DNA of 64,000 nucleotides from Ephemerocybe angulata (lineage: Eukaryota; Basidiomycota; Agaricomycetes; Agaricales; Psathyrellaceae), in NCBI GenBank assembly GCA_013368325.1, contig JAACJK010000058.1, forward strand, positions 124,001 to 188,000, given 5' to 3'. Positions 34,059-45,907 of the stretch are shown here, one piece after another. Numbering within the stretch: the first letter of the stretch is position 1; the number at the start of each line of letters is the position of its first letter. A program made the position numbers and the translations under genes. The notes under the pieces are model-generated. The model was not told the origin of the DNA, searched no databases, and saw only the letters and a list, made by a program, of their open reading frames with translations.

Positions 34059-34682
34059 ATGGCAAAACTCAATCGTATGGGTCGAAAGGCACGTCGACAC
34101 CCCTCGAGTGCGCCTACATCGAGCCCAGCACTGTTATACCAATCACTTGCAATGGACACCACCCCAACAATGCTTTCCCCTCTCCCATATACATTTATCA
34201 CCTTACCCCACGGATACCCGCCCTCACCGGCCTCGGCCACGGTCGAGGCAATGCCTCACCAGTACACGAACAGTTCACCGAGCGTGCTGCTCGATCCACC
34301 CCGCCATATACGCAGCCTCTACGCGTCGATACCTCTCCCTCCCATCAGCAATGAGGGCTACACCCTCGACCCAGTCCACAGATGTCATCTGCCGGCCTCG
34401 GTCAACTCCGAAGGTCAACCCCCTCCCAACGCTGCACACGACGTGTACACACCTCAGCACCAACCCAGCCATCCATGGGCCGTCGAGAGCCAGGCTGCTA
34501 CCAGTGCACATCTTGCCTCCGTAGTCCCATTCTGCGACCGCGAAGCGGGCAGAGACAACCCCGCGGGTCCCAGAGGCATCCCCTCCGACAGCTGTTCAAG
34601 GCAGAAGGAGCCAATGGAGAGTGTGCCGACAAATCCCTTCAAGATGGGCGGGGTGTTGGGAGGCGAGATCCGAGATACGTGA
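34059..34682 (+). pseudogene. Decayed or truncated DUF6699 gene
   Basis: An open frame of 207 codons starting M-A-K-L-N-R-M. Its middle, S-L-Y-A-S-I-P-L-P-P-I-S-N-E-G-Y-T-L-D-P, closely matches copy D's A-L-Y-A-S-I-P-L-P-Y-L-A-T-Q-A-P-Y-A-L-H-P. Further on, H-D-V-Y-T-P and H-P-W-A-V-E-S-Q-A-A-T echo copy D's W-D-V-R-T-S-P and A-P-W-L-L-E-S-A-A-S-P. The W of W-D-V-R, the L-T-I-R strand, the V-L-D-V-L strand and the C-terminal strand are missing, and the frame stops early. A GTGAGT donor overlaps the stop, but no downstream exon with family sequence was found. Confidence 0.6.
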
Positions 34683-35445
34683 GTGCCCGCTTGCAGAAGG
34701 TTCGAGGTCGATCCTCGAACAGCTAGACACAAACCATGGCCCTAAAAGGACGTTATGTGTCCTGTTTTGGAACCGAGGTCCAACATACGCGACCGCTTCT
34801 CATACCCGTCCTGCGTTTCGTCACTTCTCCCGACTTTACATCTGGTGCTATCGCTTTCATAATTCATTGCTTTCGAGTTTTCGGTCTCGTTACGGTCGAT
34901 CTATACCTGTGTATCAAGTTAGGCTGTTCCCAATAATATGCGCCCTCGCAGAGGCTTCGGGAAACAACATTCAGAGGTGTGAAAAGGGCTCACCTCGTAG
35001 AGGGTAGATAGGGCAACAGCAATCGCATTATGGTTCTCGATTTGTGTGATTGCCCAGTCTAAATTTTGTGGCTCTGGTTATCGACCTAGATTTACATCCC
35101 GGTTGTGCTCAAGATACCTCGAGAGGTGTGAAGTGAGGATAGACGGCGCGTCGGAAAAGTGTGGCTCTTGATTCGCGTTCCTGGTGACTTATGGATCCAT
35201 TTCAAGGATGTCGATGGCACCCACTCTGGCGCCGAGGAAGAGCCTTATGTGAATCAGGCATCCCTCAGTGGGGGCGATGACTCCTTGATGCATCGATACC
35301 GGTAGGTGAACGCACTCCGGGCTGTCTAATGTATAGTGCGCTAACAAAGATGTGTACAGTAAGATACTGCAAGAGTCCCAGTATCAGTAGGTAACATCCC
35401 AATCGAGCAAGGGGACTCACAATTAACCGAGCCCAACAACTCCAA
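34683..35445. other. Intergenic region after the decayed DUF6699 gene
   Basis: No gene supported. I looked for the missing DUF6699 C-terminal strands in all frames and did not see them. Confidence 0.5.
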
Positions 35446-36368
35446 TTACGCTCTCCTCCGTCCCCCAACCCCGATCCTTGCCGCGAGTACCCTCTGCTGC
35501 CTCGCCTTCACCACTCTCGATCTCCAAATCACCACCGCCAGCGAGATGATTACAAATGCAACATTGCAGGCCACGAACTCGAAGAAGTCGGCTTTCTCCT
35601 GCCTGGGTATCCGGCCGCAGCTTTCCCATGCGAGAGTGCGTCCTTCTTCCTTCGAGACAGGTTTGGGTTTCGAGGCTTGCGCTCGTGAATGTGAGCTTGA
35701 TCTCTCATGGGGAGAGTGCTCGTCATCGTATGGCGATGAACTTGAGCCTGATGAGCCGGTTGGGGGGATTGAAGAGGGGGAGGTCGTGTTCGTAACGCAG
35801 TGCATGAGGCGTCTATTGCCAAATGGTTGGCAGAAGGGTTCTCCTAGCTATATGTGTAAGGTGGACTCCAGTCAGACATCTTAATCGTAGCCATAACCTC
35901 TCATGCAATATGTTCTTGACGAGACTCACGGATTCAGGCGGACACGGCTCGCATTCACCGAATGGTTTACACACGAGGTGTGACGAAGTATCATTTCCTT
36001 CACTTCCCTTCACTGGTGATGGATGTGTATCTGGTGGTCCTGGAGGTCGTATTGGTGGTGGCGCTGGGTTCGGATATGGTGATCGAGAGAGCAACTCCTC
36101 GTCGTATTCGTGCGGGGGTTCATGAAGGTGGTCATGTTGGGGTATGTCATGATGTTGAGCATGGTGATTTGGACGGGCAATTACGTCTGCATGTTCCACA
36201 GCAGCCACCGGTATACAGCATGCTTGAAATGAAAGCAAGACGACAAGGGGTAGGCTAATTGAATAGGGTCAGTTCCGTCAGCCTTCCATGAAACGCATTA
36301 GACTTTGCATAGGCAGTCACTGACACCCAAGATATTGTCGACCGCGCTCTGTAAGGCGTCAGAAGCAT
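35446..36368 (-). CDS. Conserved fungal secretory-pathway membrane protein with a paired-Cys domain
   Basis: Three exons (36325-36368, 35930-36254, 35446-35847) give 256 residues in a clean phase. Exon 1 plus the start of exon 2 forms a signal peptide: S-T-I-S-W-V-L-P-L-V-V-L-L-S-F-Q. A His/Pro-rich lumenal stretch follows (H-H-A-Q-H-H-D-I-P). The core is C-K-P-F-G-E-C-E-P-C-P-P-E-S joined to E-P-F-C-Q-P-F-G-N-R-R-L-M-H-C, a six-cysteine pattern I remember from uncharacterised fungal proteins. A single membrane span (F-F-E-F-V-A-C-N-V-A-F-V-I-I-S-L-A-V-V) and a short basic tail end the protein. This is a type I topology with Cys domain outside or in the lumen. The small first exon is supported by the signal peptide it creates. 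It shares a 261-base divergent promoter with SEC65. Confidence 0.75.
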
Positions 36369-36629
36369 CTGACTAGCATCCGGAGGCGAAGAGAAACGCA
36401 GAACGCGGTGGTTGAGGAGGAAGCTGCGCAACAGCCTCCGTCAATTGAACTGACATCAGCAGCCTCTATCCAGTGCGTGGGAAATCTATTTCTCGACAGC
36501 GACGACATCCAGATCTCATACAGCAGCTTGAACGACGACGACGACTACTATTCAGACATCGAGCTCGCCGCCCGCCGTTCTCTGCCTATCTTACGCCCAG
36601 AATCTAGCTATAAGCCCCAATACACCGCT

Positions 36630-37791
36630 ATGTCGCACCGGACAGCTATGATCGAGGAAGAATTCGACGACGATACAGATCTTCCGTTGCCCTCGTTCAT
36701 CCCAAACACAGGTGCCCGCGGGCCTCTTCTCCAAGAGCTCAACGACAACTACGAGGCTCCAGATTCTGAGTCTGAAGATGAGAACCAGAAAGCCGGACCT
36801 GCGTCACCCAAGGGCCCAAAGGTCCAGCGATTCGCCCCTGAAGGACTCCTCGATCCCAGTACCTTTGACATGACGCCCTACAAATCGTTCGTCTCTTCAC
36901 CCTCCAATCTGATTTTCTACTAATAACCAAGAAATATAAATCCCTGCGCTGCTTTTACTTGTGTGTATGTTACAGATGGACGTGCATCTACCCCATCTAC
37001 CTGGACGCCAAGCGCCCATACGGCACAGGCCAACGCCGAATCTCGCGAGCGAAGGGTCTCTGGTGGCCTCTCAGCAAAGACATCACCGAGGCATCCATTC
37101 GGCTGGGACTTGGTGCCATCCACGAAGTGACCAAGTCGCATCCGCGAGACTGGGAGAACCCCGGACGTGTGCGTGTTGGATGGAAGAAAAACGGAAAGCT
37201 CGTAAATCCTGCTATCACGACCAGTACGTCTTTCCCTGCTGGTGACCTACACCTAGGGAGGCTGTGCACTTACAGATAATGATTCGCGCAGAGAAGCAGC
37301 TGCTCGAGATGATAAGCTTCCAAATCCAACACCTCAAGCCAGAGAACATCCCTAAAGCGCCGTACACCCTCTCCTCGGCCCCGGCTGACCTTCTCAGCCC
37401 CACCACTGCTACAGACGGCGCATCCGCCACCCCCACGCCTGCCCCCTCAGCTTCTGCCACCTCCAAAGGCAAGCAACCCGCTACTGCCAAATCGACGTCC
37501 ACACCCTCAGGCCGCAAGACTGCACCTGCACCGACCTCACAATCGAACAAGCAGCAGAAGCCCGCGACGCGCCCATTGCCAGTGCCCCCTACCCCATACC
37601 CGCCTTTAAGCGCGCGGATCAGCCAGTATTCCCCGGCGCTGTCGACGGGCGTGCTGATCGATACGGTAAAGGCAGGCATGAACGCTGCTGCGCAAGAGGG
37701 CGCGGGTGCACTGCCTGGGATGCCTGGCGCGCCTGGCGCAGGAGCGGGGATGGGTAAGGGAAAGAGGAAAGTTGTGAGAGTTAGGGGATGA
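36630..37791 (+). CDS. sec65: Signal recognition particle subunit SEC65 (SRP19)
   Basis: RNA-binding SRP subunit that clamps SRP RNA helices so that SRP54 can bind. Exons 36630-36886, 36976-37223 and 37292-37791 give 334 residues. An acidic leader (M-S-H-R-T-A-M-I-E-E-E-F-D-D-D-T-D-L-P-L-P-S) precedes the SRP19 domain. That domain reads W-T-C-I-Y-P-I-Y-L-D-A-K-R-P, G-Q-R-R-I-S-R-A-K-G-L-W-W-P, V-G-W-K-K-N-G-K-L-V-N-P and K-K-Q-L-L-E-M-I. A long Ala/Pro/Thr/Ser linker leads to a basic tail (G-K-G-K-R-K-V-V-R-V-R-G), usual for fungal Sec65. I chose ATG 36630 because family members begin with this acidic block; the frame is open back to 36408. Confidence 0.9.
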
Positions 37792-39672
37792 AGAGGCGAT
37801 TATTTTTGGATATGGAAGGATGGAAAGGGAAGGGAAGAATGAATTGGGCGTGGAAGTACGGTGGTTTAGTCTGATGGTTTTTGGGATGATGAATGATGAA
37901 TATAAGGATAATTCGCTTGCTTGGATGTTTGACTGGCGGCGTGCATCTGCGTGCACACGGGAGCAAGTGCAACTGCCTGACTATCTTCGTTTCAGACAGA
38001 TAATCACACTCGTAAAGAGTGGTACATGCGCTCAAAGGTGCGTTTCCATGTGTCTTTTCCGTATGTCGCTTTGCTGACGACTTGAAGGCATTACATTCCG
38101 TGAATTTCATTGTGATACCGAGCGTAAGGTTCTAAACACGACAGGAAGGCATCCTTTAACGTCAATCTTATCCCAGCGCGGTGGATCATACAGCGATGCG
38201 GGTATCTCGAAACACAGGCCACAATCGCGTTGCCATTAAGCCAAATTACCGCGGTTTCATGGATCTAGGCCAGGGAATGATCACTAGAAGAGTTGTACCA
38301 TTGACAAGCGCCCGCCATCTTTCGCTTTTGGAGTTTCAAGAGACGCTGGCGCTGGCGCTTAACCGTGAGGGGGAAACCAGTCACTTACATAGGCAGGCTT
38401 TATTAGATGCTGGGTCGGTATGCGATGATCATCGGAGAAGGCAAGCATTCCCCAGACGCCACTCTGCAAACACGTTGCCTCGCCTGAGTCTCGAGCGCGC
38501 GACGCGTGCGTGCATGCACTCGCGAACGCACCTTCGGTTCGCGAATACTGATCACCAACAGCCTTTCTGACCGTGCTTGTGTTAATCTTACAGATTCCGT
38601 GCCCTCACTTTGTCTGCAGCTAGAACTCGAACGAAGATTAATTCGGCGCAGGATGCGAAGTATAGGATGGAGGTATAAATACTTCGGGATTGCGATTCCG
38701 CATCTTCGTACCCAAGGTCGAACTCCCCTGCTCCAAGTTGAAGCAGCCGAGAGGCCGACTGAGCCAAGTGACTTCAAGTGACTCACCGCAGCTCACCGCC
38801 GAAGAACCTCGAGGCGGCCCAAGTGACACTGCAGCGCGCCTCCAGGACCAGTTCCACGTGTTTTGCTACATACCATTCAGAGGTGCGCCCCTCTGCTTTC
38901 TCGGACTTCTAGGCCTTCTCTCTGACCGACCTTTCAGTGACCATACAACACTCATCGACTCTGCGTCGAAACTAACGACACGCTGTGAAGCGCTCGCAAT
39001 TACGACTTGGGCGCAACTTGCCCTCCGATCGCCCTGAACTCTTCGACTTCGATCGGGACATTCTTTTCCTCCTCGAAGGACGAGTTAAGATACGCCTAAT
39101 TTCCTATCCTCGATCGGCCCAGAGCTACTCCACCATCAGTCTCAGAGCCCCACCTTTTCCTTCCCTTTCTGCTTCTCCATTCAAATTTCAGACCTCTCCA
39201 TTTCAAACCTAGATTTCGCGGTTGCTATCCTCCTATACCTACCCACCCCAGCATCCTTGTTCACCGTTGCTGTTGATCAGCATATTTCTTTTTCTTATTC
39301 TTTCTTTCTTGACCCCCCAAAGCGCCTCGCCTACATAGCCGTATCGCAGTTTCAAGAGGCACTATTGCTCCCGGAGTTCGGCGCTCGGAGCTATTGTTGT
39401 TTGGGATCGGCCTCGTTGCCACCGCAGTTGCAGCCGCCTCAAGTTTGCGTTCCTGGTCATATATACATAGACCCGCGATTGCTGACACACACAGCCGCGA
39501 TTGCTGCGCGTTAAAAGGCCTCAAACCCCTCTCAGATCCCTTTAAATTGTCCCTCCTTCCCATCCCGTTCCTCGTCCCTTTCCCCTTCACGAGTTTCTCA
39601 ATTCTTTCACACTTTCTACGACACACTTTCTATTAGTCCCCAGATCTAGACGACCCATTTGATTGATTCAAG
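37792..39672. other. Intergenic region before the chitinase
   Basis: About 1.9 kb without a supportable gene. TGGCGCTTAA at 38353-38362 and a related AAGCGCCCG near 38309. From about 39150 to the start the + strand is very rich in T and C, as expected for a strong fungal promoter or long leader, so the 5' UTR may be long. Confidence 0.5.
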
Positions 39673-41514
39673 ATGGCTCGTCTTGCTTCCTTACCACTTT
39701 TCTATTGCGCTTTGGGGACGATTCTGGCAATCGTCTCGTTCACCGTCCAGGCCGCTCCTGCTGCTACTCCTCAAAATGGAGGTAGCTCAACCGATCATTT
39801 AGAGTATGTCTCGGCAGGGTGGTACCCTGCTTGGAAAAGCACGGAATTCCCTCCGAGCAAGATTTCCTGGGATATGTATGACATGGTCACCTTTGCCTTC
39901 GCGTGCGTCGTCCCTTCGATCTTCTGTCCCCACTTTCAGCACTAATTGAGGTTTTGCTTCGCCAGGTTGACTACGGAGGATCCTTCCAAGCTCGATCTTG
40001 CTGGGGAAGATAAGACCTTGACTGCATTCGCCACGGAGGCTAAATCTCGTGTAGGTTTTATTCTGCCATCTATGTTTTCACCATGTCTGATCCTGGTATC
40101 CGCGACAGGGTGTCAAATCCCTCTTGAGTGTCGGAGGCTGGACAGGATCAATGTACTTCTCCACCCACATGGCAACACAAAAAGGTAGAGATACCTTCCG
40201 AAAGGCCATCACCGACATGGTCACTCAATACAAACTCGACGGCATCGATTTTGAGTAAGCCTCTTCCCTCACCCCGTGCTTTCGAATGGTATCTAATCTA
40301 TATCAGCTGGGAGCACCCTAACCAAAAGGGCGCCTGCAATGCGTTCGCGCCCCAGGACACCGCGAACTTCCTTTCCTTCTTGAAAGATTTGAAAGCCGAT
40401 CCCGCTGGAAAGGACCTCATCCTTACCGCCGCCGCCTCCATCTCCCCCTTCTTCGACGCGAACGGTGTTCCCTCGACCAACCTCGCGCCCTTCGGCGAGG
40501 TCTTTGACTACCTGGCGATTATGGCGTACGACATCTATGGCTCGTGGTCGCCCACTACTGGTCCCAACGCGCCCTTGTACAGCACCTGTGCGGGTGATAA
40601 GGCGGTTGGGAGTGGGGAGAGCTCTGTGAAGGCGTGGACCGCCGCTGGGTTCCCCATCAAGAAGCTTCTGCTTGGTGTCGCGGCGTACGGACACTCGTGG
40701 CATGTCGATACTGCTAACGCTATGAAGGGCAATGCACTTAACCCGTACGCAACCTTCGATGCGACCATTAAGCCGCTTGGCGAAGGGGAGACCGCTTCGA
40801 CGGCCTATGGCGTCGATAAGTGTGGGGAGCAGGAGGGTCCGAGTGGAATCTGGGACTTCAATGGGTTGATTGACGCTGGCTGGTTGATGTCGGATGGGGA
40901 GGCTTCGCAGTCGCATGCGAAGTATCTCTTTGATGATTGCAGTAAGACCCCTTTCTTGTACAACGAAACCAGCCAGACGATGATCTCTTATGATAACGCG
41001 GAGTCGTTCGGTGCGTCGCATTCTCTCTCCTTGCAGCTTATTCCGCGATATGCTAATGCCTTCCTTCTTCCCTTTCTTTGATATAGCCGAGAAGGGGAAG
41101 TTCATCTACGACAACAAGTTGGGCGGCTTCGCTGTTTGGCACATCCTTGGTGATTCGTCGGACAACATCCTTCTCGATTCTATTCACAAGGCGATTGGGT
41201 ACACGGTCGAGTGCATGGATGAAGAGCCCAGCACGACCACGACCCCGGCTTCTACAGACGATGCTGCGACCTGCACTCCCGTTACGAAGACCACCACCTC
41301 TACCACCGCCCCAACTGAGGCCCAGGATGCGGCTACCTCCACCTCTGAAAGCTCCCCCATTCCCACCGCTGAATCGACGTCGACTGCTGACTCACCGGAG
41401 GCCACTCCTACGACTGACGAGTCACCAGAAGCTACTTCTACGACGGAGGAGTCACCTGAAGCCACACCTACTGCAGGGGAGTCCGTTGGTGGTGGTGAGG
41501 ATGGGAACTACTAA
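39673..41514 (+). CDS. Secreted chitinase, glycoside hydrolase family 18
   Basis: Predicted endo-acting chitin hydrolase with retaining, substrate-assisted mechanism. A signal peptide (F-Y-C-A-L-G-T-I-L-A-I-V-S-F-T-V-Q-A-A-P) precedes the GH18 barrel: Y-V-S-A-G-W-Y-P-A-W, V-K-S-L-L-S-V-G-G-W-T-G-S and the catalytic motif D-G-I-D-F-D-W-E. The last is split by an intron after G-A of the second Asp codon. M-A-Y-D-I-Y-G-S-W and L-L-L-G-V-A-A-Y-G-H-S-W follow, then G-G-F-A-V-W-H-I-L-G-D. The last exon adds a Thr/Ser/Glu/Pro tail of about 100 residues with three S-P-E-A-T-(P/S)-T repeats, likely O-glycosylated. No chitin-binding module or GPI signal is evident (the end is G-G-G-E-D-G-N-Y). Likely acts in wall remodelling or chitin nutrition. 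Confidence 0.92.
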
Positions 41515-41699
41515 TTCTCTGGTTCGGACCTATTATGACTTTTATGATCATGCCCTTAAGATTCCTATTCTTATGAGACGACCAACTGTAGACAGTCACA
41601 CACGTAGCCAACATGTTATTTATCTACACACTAGAATGACGCATCGTTAAAGTTAAACCTTTCGACCGACAGCCAATCTTTCATACACGTAACTCGGCG

Positions 41700-42433
41700 T
41701 CACAGATAATTTGACTCGTATCCAGTAAGTGACCATCTTTCCGCCTCCACCTCGTGGGTTTTCCTCCAGCCCTTCCAACTGTGGGAGTCCCAACCTTCCT
41801 TCTCCTCTTCCGTCATCCCCAATGCAGCTGCCACAACCGTCATCGCCCTCGTCCTCCTCAACGCCAGATGGGTCATGTACCGCTCCTTCCGCGAGTTCTT
41901 CGCCTCGAGCTGGAGCCTGAGGGTTTCCTGCCTCCAAGTTTCGTACTCTTTCAGCTTCTGCTCACGGATCTCCGGTGGGTACGTCGTGTTCGTGGCAGCA
42001 GACTCCGCGCAGAGGTCGCAAGTGCAGGCACCGAAGACGCGGAGGAAGGAGGGGGATGGCGAGGGTGGACGGCCAAAGTAGGCATTTCGCGCTGCAATGA
42101 GCCTGGCATTTAAGCCTTCATCCTCGTCTTCGCTGCAATTCCCTGAGTTGTATGCGTATTCGAGGTATTCGTCAAACTCGGCATCTTCGTCGTACACCTC
42201 TGCAGGCGTTCTGAGTCTTTGACAATCGGATGATAGTGGAAACGAATGTGGTAGCTTACCTTCTGTCTTTTCCTCTTCCCAAAAGCCGGCGTCCTCAGAT
42301 GCTAGCGCTTCATACAACTAATCTGACCTTGCTTCTACCACCGGGTATGGAGGTAACACTCACCTGCTTGGGTGTGACGAGAGGAATGGTCGTCGGCGGG
42401 GTCGCTATTGCCAATGGACGCAAAAGAGCTCAT
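41700..42433 (-). CDS. Hypothetical protein with a Cys pair and a charged coiled-coil-like segment
   Basis: Two exons (42364-42433 and 41700-42307) give 225 residues starting M-S-S-F-A-S-I-G-N-S-D-P and joining H-T-Q-A|A-L-A-S-E-D-A-G-F-W. An acidic middle (Y-D-E-D-A-E-F-D-E-Y-L-E-Y) leads to A-R-N-A-Y-F-G-R-P-P-S-P-S-P-S. Then come F-G-A-C-T-C-D-L-C-A-E and a charged helix (R-E-Q-K-L-K-E-Y-E-T-W-R-Q-E-T-L-R-L-Q-L-E-A-K). The end is Trp-rich. A GGTAAG within the second exon has no acceptor in phase, so I read through it. Family not recognised; nuclear or cytosolic by composition. Convergent with the chitinase. Confidence 0.6.
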
Positions 42434-44571
42434 CAGGCTTGGTTTAATGGAATATCAACGATCTAAAGGTCAAAAGAGCGTTATTCATGGAAGGCGGGGT
42501 CGACGTCGCGGTGAAAGTCCAAGTGAATTCATCCTGGTGACCCTCTCCCGGTGACCGGTGACCAGAGCCACGAGGCGGCTCGCGATCAGCACATGGCCCC
42601 TGTTTTCCGATTCCGGCAAAAAGCTCAAGGCTGCACGCCAGAAGGGGTGGGGTTCGGGGTAGATGGCGTGGTAGAAGGATATAAGAAAGGTATTGGGTCT
42701 AGTCTAGGAGCAAATACACGGATCTGAGAGTCTTATCGGGCCATCGTGCTGGCCCAAGCGCGGGAACGCGGGCCACCAGGTCACTTTAAGCGCCCAAATG
42801 GATGTTTCACTCGTCGACTGCAACCTAACTTACGCATACGACCAGCGCGTGCAAGATGGAGGTAATTTGTGGCCACTGCAGCACTCTGCGAAACCGACGA
42901 TCATAATTGCAAGTTCTGCTGGAACGAAGTCGAGCAAGATTCTGCGAGCGGCGAAGACGTCGGCTTGGGTTGGGATGAAAGTGGTCATTGTGTAGTGGGT
43001 GGGATGGGGTGTGGAATGAGTCTGAGTGTGGGGATGAGATCTGTGAACGTTGGGGTTATATACGTCCCAAAGTTACGTCGGAGCTTACACATTCAGTACC
43101 CGCCCCAAACTTGAAACACCTGAACCCCGGTTTGCCACGACTAAGTAGTGTTGCCGTTCGTTCCAATTACCTTGATGGGGTTCGTGGAGCGCAAACGATG
43201 GTGGACGAACCACTTCGAGCCTCGACGCACCAAGAAGTGCCCCGACTCCCGAGAAAAGACCACCGTGGTAGTGGAGAAGATGTCACGATAGAGGTACCGA
43301 AGCGGCGAGCGCAACTGAATTTCACCTTGTTTGGAGTGTAACCTTCATCTTCGCATTTCGAGCGCTTTCCGAGCCTCGAATTTTCGTTCACTTCATTCAG
43401 CTCTTTTCGAGCTTATTTCCAGCTCTCTCTTCCAAGTCTCGATTCGCCTCTCACTGGCTCCTCACCCCCACCTTCGGAACTCACACCTCACAAGTGTGGG
43501 TTCCGTCGTAACTCATTCTACGATCAATTCATTATATTCCTATCATACACACATCAATACAACTATCACTGATCTCTCTCTCTTCCCTCTCGAGTCCCGC
43601 GACTACAAAGCCCATGAAACACAGTGGCTGACTAAGACTTGCAGTTTGGGGTTGTTAGAGGTTGTTAGTACAGACGCCGGCGAAGACTGAAGCGCGCACC
43701 GGCCTCACCTTCACAGAACCCTTCTCTTGGGCTTCACCGTTTACTGTTGTCCTGGGCTCTACTTCAAGCACCATGGACAAGGTAGACTTAGTGCTCGCTC
43801 GGCGTCAGTTGCCGTGTCAATCTACGGATGGTTGTTCCGATCGCGCCTCCGCTACTGACTTTGCTATGTTACCTCTCCAGAACAACTTCAGCTCCACATG
43901 TGGGGCTACTCATATATTCTGAACACTTGGATATTATCAGCTTGCTTCTCTATGTCCTAAGCATTCGACTATACAATTCGCTTTTCGTCGCAATGCAGTA
44001 TCAGGAGCGCTTTCCTTCTTAAAGAGTGGGTCAACGCACCAGATAATGTACTGACAGTAGAATAGCAGCTCCAAGACCACCCCCTCTAGCTGGTTTTCTG
44101 AGTACGGCGAGGCGTAAATGACAAAACGAAGAAACGATGGACAAGAGTATACGCACTCCGTATCTGCAAACCGGTTCATTCACCTGATTCAGATCGCGAA
44201 CCGGTTTAGTAAAAGGCTGTGCGAGCTTGGCGTCGGAACGGTGTGCAACGTTTATAAACACTTCGATATCGGATTGGGAATTCATGCAGGCGAGCCCCAG
44301 GCCTTCCCCCGGTTGAGGACCCAGTCAAAAAGGTCACACAACCTGAGGGTGGCACTCCCATACCGTCAAGAAGCATTAACGCACACCCCAAATCCACGCC
44401 CCCTGGAACGACGGCAACGTGGTGGCGAGCCAGCAAATCTTACCAGCCTCGCATTTATAGTAACCGGGGCTTTCTATATATACCCGTAGGCCCATTCCAC
44501 GTCCAACGATCCTTCACAATAATCCCCCCTCGCTAGCCATATCGACTTGGCACTAAAGCATACCTCATACT
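42434..44571. other. Intergenic region before DUF6699 gene C
   Basis: About 2.1 kb. Contains GGTGACC repeats near 42535-42565 and TTAAGCGCCCA at 42786-42796. A pyrimidine-rich stretch (43330-43740) resembles a leader but leads to no convincing gene; a short hydrophobic frame at 43828-44022 is the only candidate. The TATA box of gene C is at 44475. Confidence 0.45.
44475..44482 (+). promoter_or_regulatory. TATA box of DUF6699 gene C
   Basis: TATATATA, 89 bases before ATG 44572. Confidence 0.5.
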
Positions 44572-45264
44572 ATGTATCATAACTCTCCAACACCGTCCAC
44601 TCTCTTTTTATCCCTTCGCACCCTTGCACCCGAGATGCCCGACGCCGTGGAGGAGTTGTCGTATACTCCCCATAACGCACTCCCGCCGCCAGGGCCTACC
44701 CTCCGCGCAACCATCCCACTTCCACTCGACACCACCGAGGCACCCTTCAACCTCCACCACCTACTTATGCGCCAGAACCCCCCACTTTCCTCGTCGATTG
44801 TATGGGACGTCCGCACCTCTCCGTACTCTGCAGAAGCCCCCTCGCTCTCCATGCACTACCGGCATCTCGCTGGTCCGCACATTGTGATTCCACCCTGGCT
44901 TCTGGAGTCCGCCGCCAACCCTCCACAGAAGTACATTGCGGTGCGAGGAGACGAGGGGTGCCACATCCACAGCAGCATTTTCACGTTATACCCCACTGCC
45001 AATCTCGTGGGGGCGTATGTGACTATCCTCGATGTCCTCGTCGGCGTCTCGCGCGCTGGGACGGGGAGGCGGCGCTGCGCCTGCGACCTCGTCGACGCGG
45101 CACCGGCTAAAACCGATGGAAATCTCTTGTTCTCGCAGGGGAGGTCGCAGATTTATGAATGGGGAGGCGGGGGAGGAAGGCGTTTGGGGACTGCAAGTTG
45201 GATGTGGGCGGGGTTAGGTGCTGATGTGATGGAGGCTGGGGTTTGGATGTTGCACTTGAAGTGA
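44572..45264 (+). CDS. DUF6699 family protein, copy C
   Basis: Single exon, 230 residues. Landmarks: A-T-I-P-L-P-L-D-T-T-E-A-P-F-N-L-H-H-L-L, I-V-W-D-V-R-T-S-P-Y-S-A-E-A-P, P-P-W-L-L-E-S-A-A-N-P-P and I-H-S-S-I-F-T-L-Y-P. After Y-V-T-I-L-D-V-L-V-G-V-S-R-A-G-T comes the final strand W-M-W-A-G-L-G-A-D-V-M-E-A-G-V-W. Closest to copy D (52733-53692) by the shared W-D-V-R-T-S-P-Y and V-S-R-A-G blocks. The cysteine cluster of copies A, B, E and F is reduced to R-R-C-A-C-D. ATG 44572 is supported by the TATA box. The only intact copy on the + strand. Function unknown. Confidence 0.8.
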   Translation: MYHNSPTPSTLFLSLRTLAPEMPDAVEELSYTPHNALPPPGPTLRATIPLPLDTTEAPFNLHHLLMRQNPPLSSSIVWDVRTSPYSAEAPSLSMHYRHLAGPHIVIPPWLLESAANPPQKYIAVRGDEGCHIHSSIFTLYPTANLVGAYVTILDVLVGVSRAGTGRRRCACDLVDAAPAKTDGNLLFSQGRSQIYEWGGGGGRRLGTASWMWAGLGADVMEAGVWMLHLK

Positions 45265-45907
45265 GACTATGGCTTGGGGTGCCGAGGTAGATGCGAGCAC
45301 GTACCTCGATTTCATCAGCTATAGATCCTCTCTAACCTATTCCCACTCTTGCATCATATTCCGCTGCGGGGTGGTGTCTTATGTTTGCGCTGCCGTTCTT
45401 TTTTTTACTATGTTTCTCCCTTCACCCATGTTCTCAAATTCTCATTTCTATGAGTAGACATACCTTATGCACACGCTATACCAGATACCTGCTTTCACTG
45501 CTTGACCCAGCGACCCTACCTCACTCGATTCCAACCACCACTCCTGTACTATTATATTTATATATTTAGCAAGCCAGTCGCTCTCCATGCAACGAATCCA
45601 CATATCTTATGCATCTGAAATTCCGTATGAGGACTTTTAGGCTCCATATTCCTGGCTTTTTGACCATGACGAGTACGTAGATGGCCGAACGAACGAAAAA
45701 GCAGAAATAAGCGCCCAGCGCGCTGGCCACATCATCGAATTCAAGCCCCGCTCGCAGAAGTCCGGCCGATCAAAGTCAAAGCCATGCAGTTGATCAGGCA
45801 CAGCGGCCGAACTGCCTCCGAGGTTCGCGTTGGTTAACACTGGTCACTTATTCCTTTTCTGTTACGACTTCCATCTACCTACCCACATATCTTTCAGGTA
45901 AAGAACG
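45265..45907. other. Intergenic region between DUF6699 gene C and SWC5
   Basis: No gene. TAAGCGCCCA at 45708-45717, 190 bases before the SWC5 ATG. T-rich 3' flank of gene C near 45400. Confidence 0.6.

Noticed and set aside
38181..38786. Frames on both strands (129 and 127 codons)
   Set aside because: They overlap head-on, neither has a family match or a plausible promoter.
40293..41105. Antisense frame of 270 codons across the chitinase
   Set aside because: Lies wholly over confidently identified GH18 exons and has no recognisable protein character.
43662..44022. Possible small gene after a CT-rich leader
   Set aside because: The only intron-like segment is 27 bases, too short, and the frames are brief; could not be supported.
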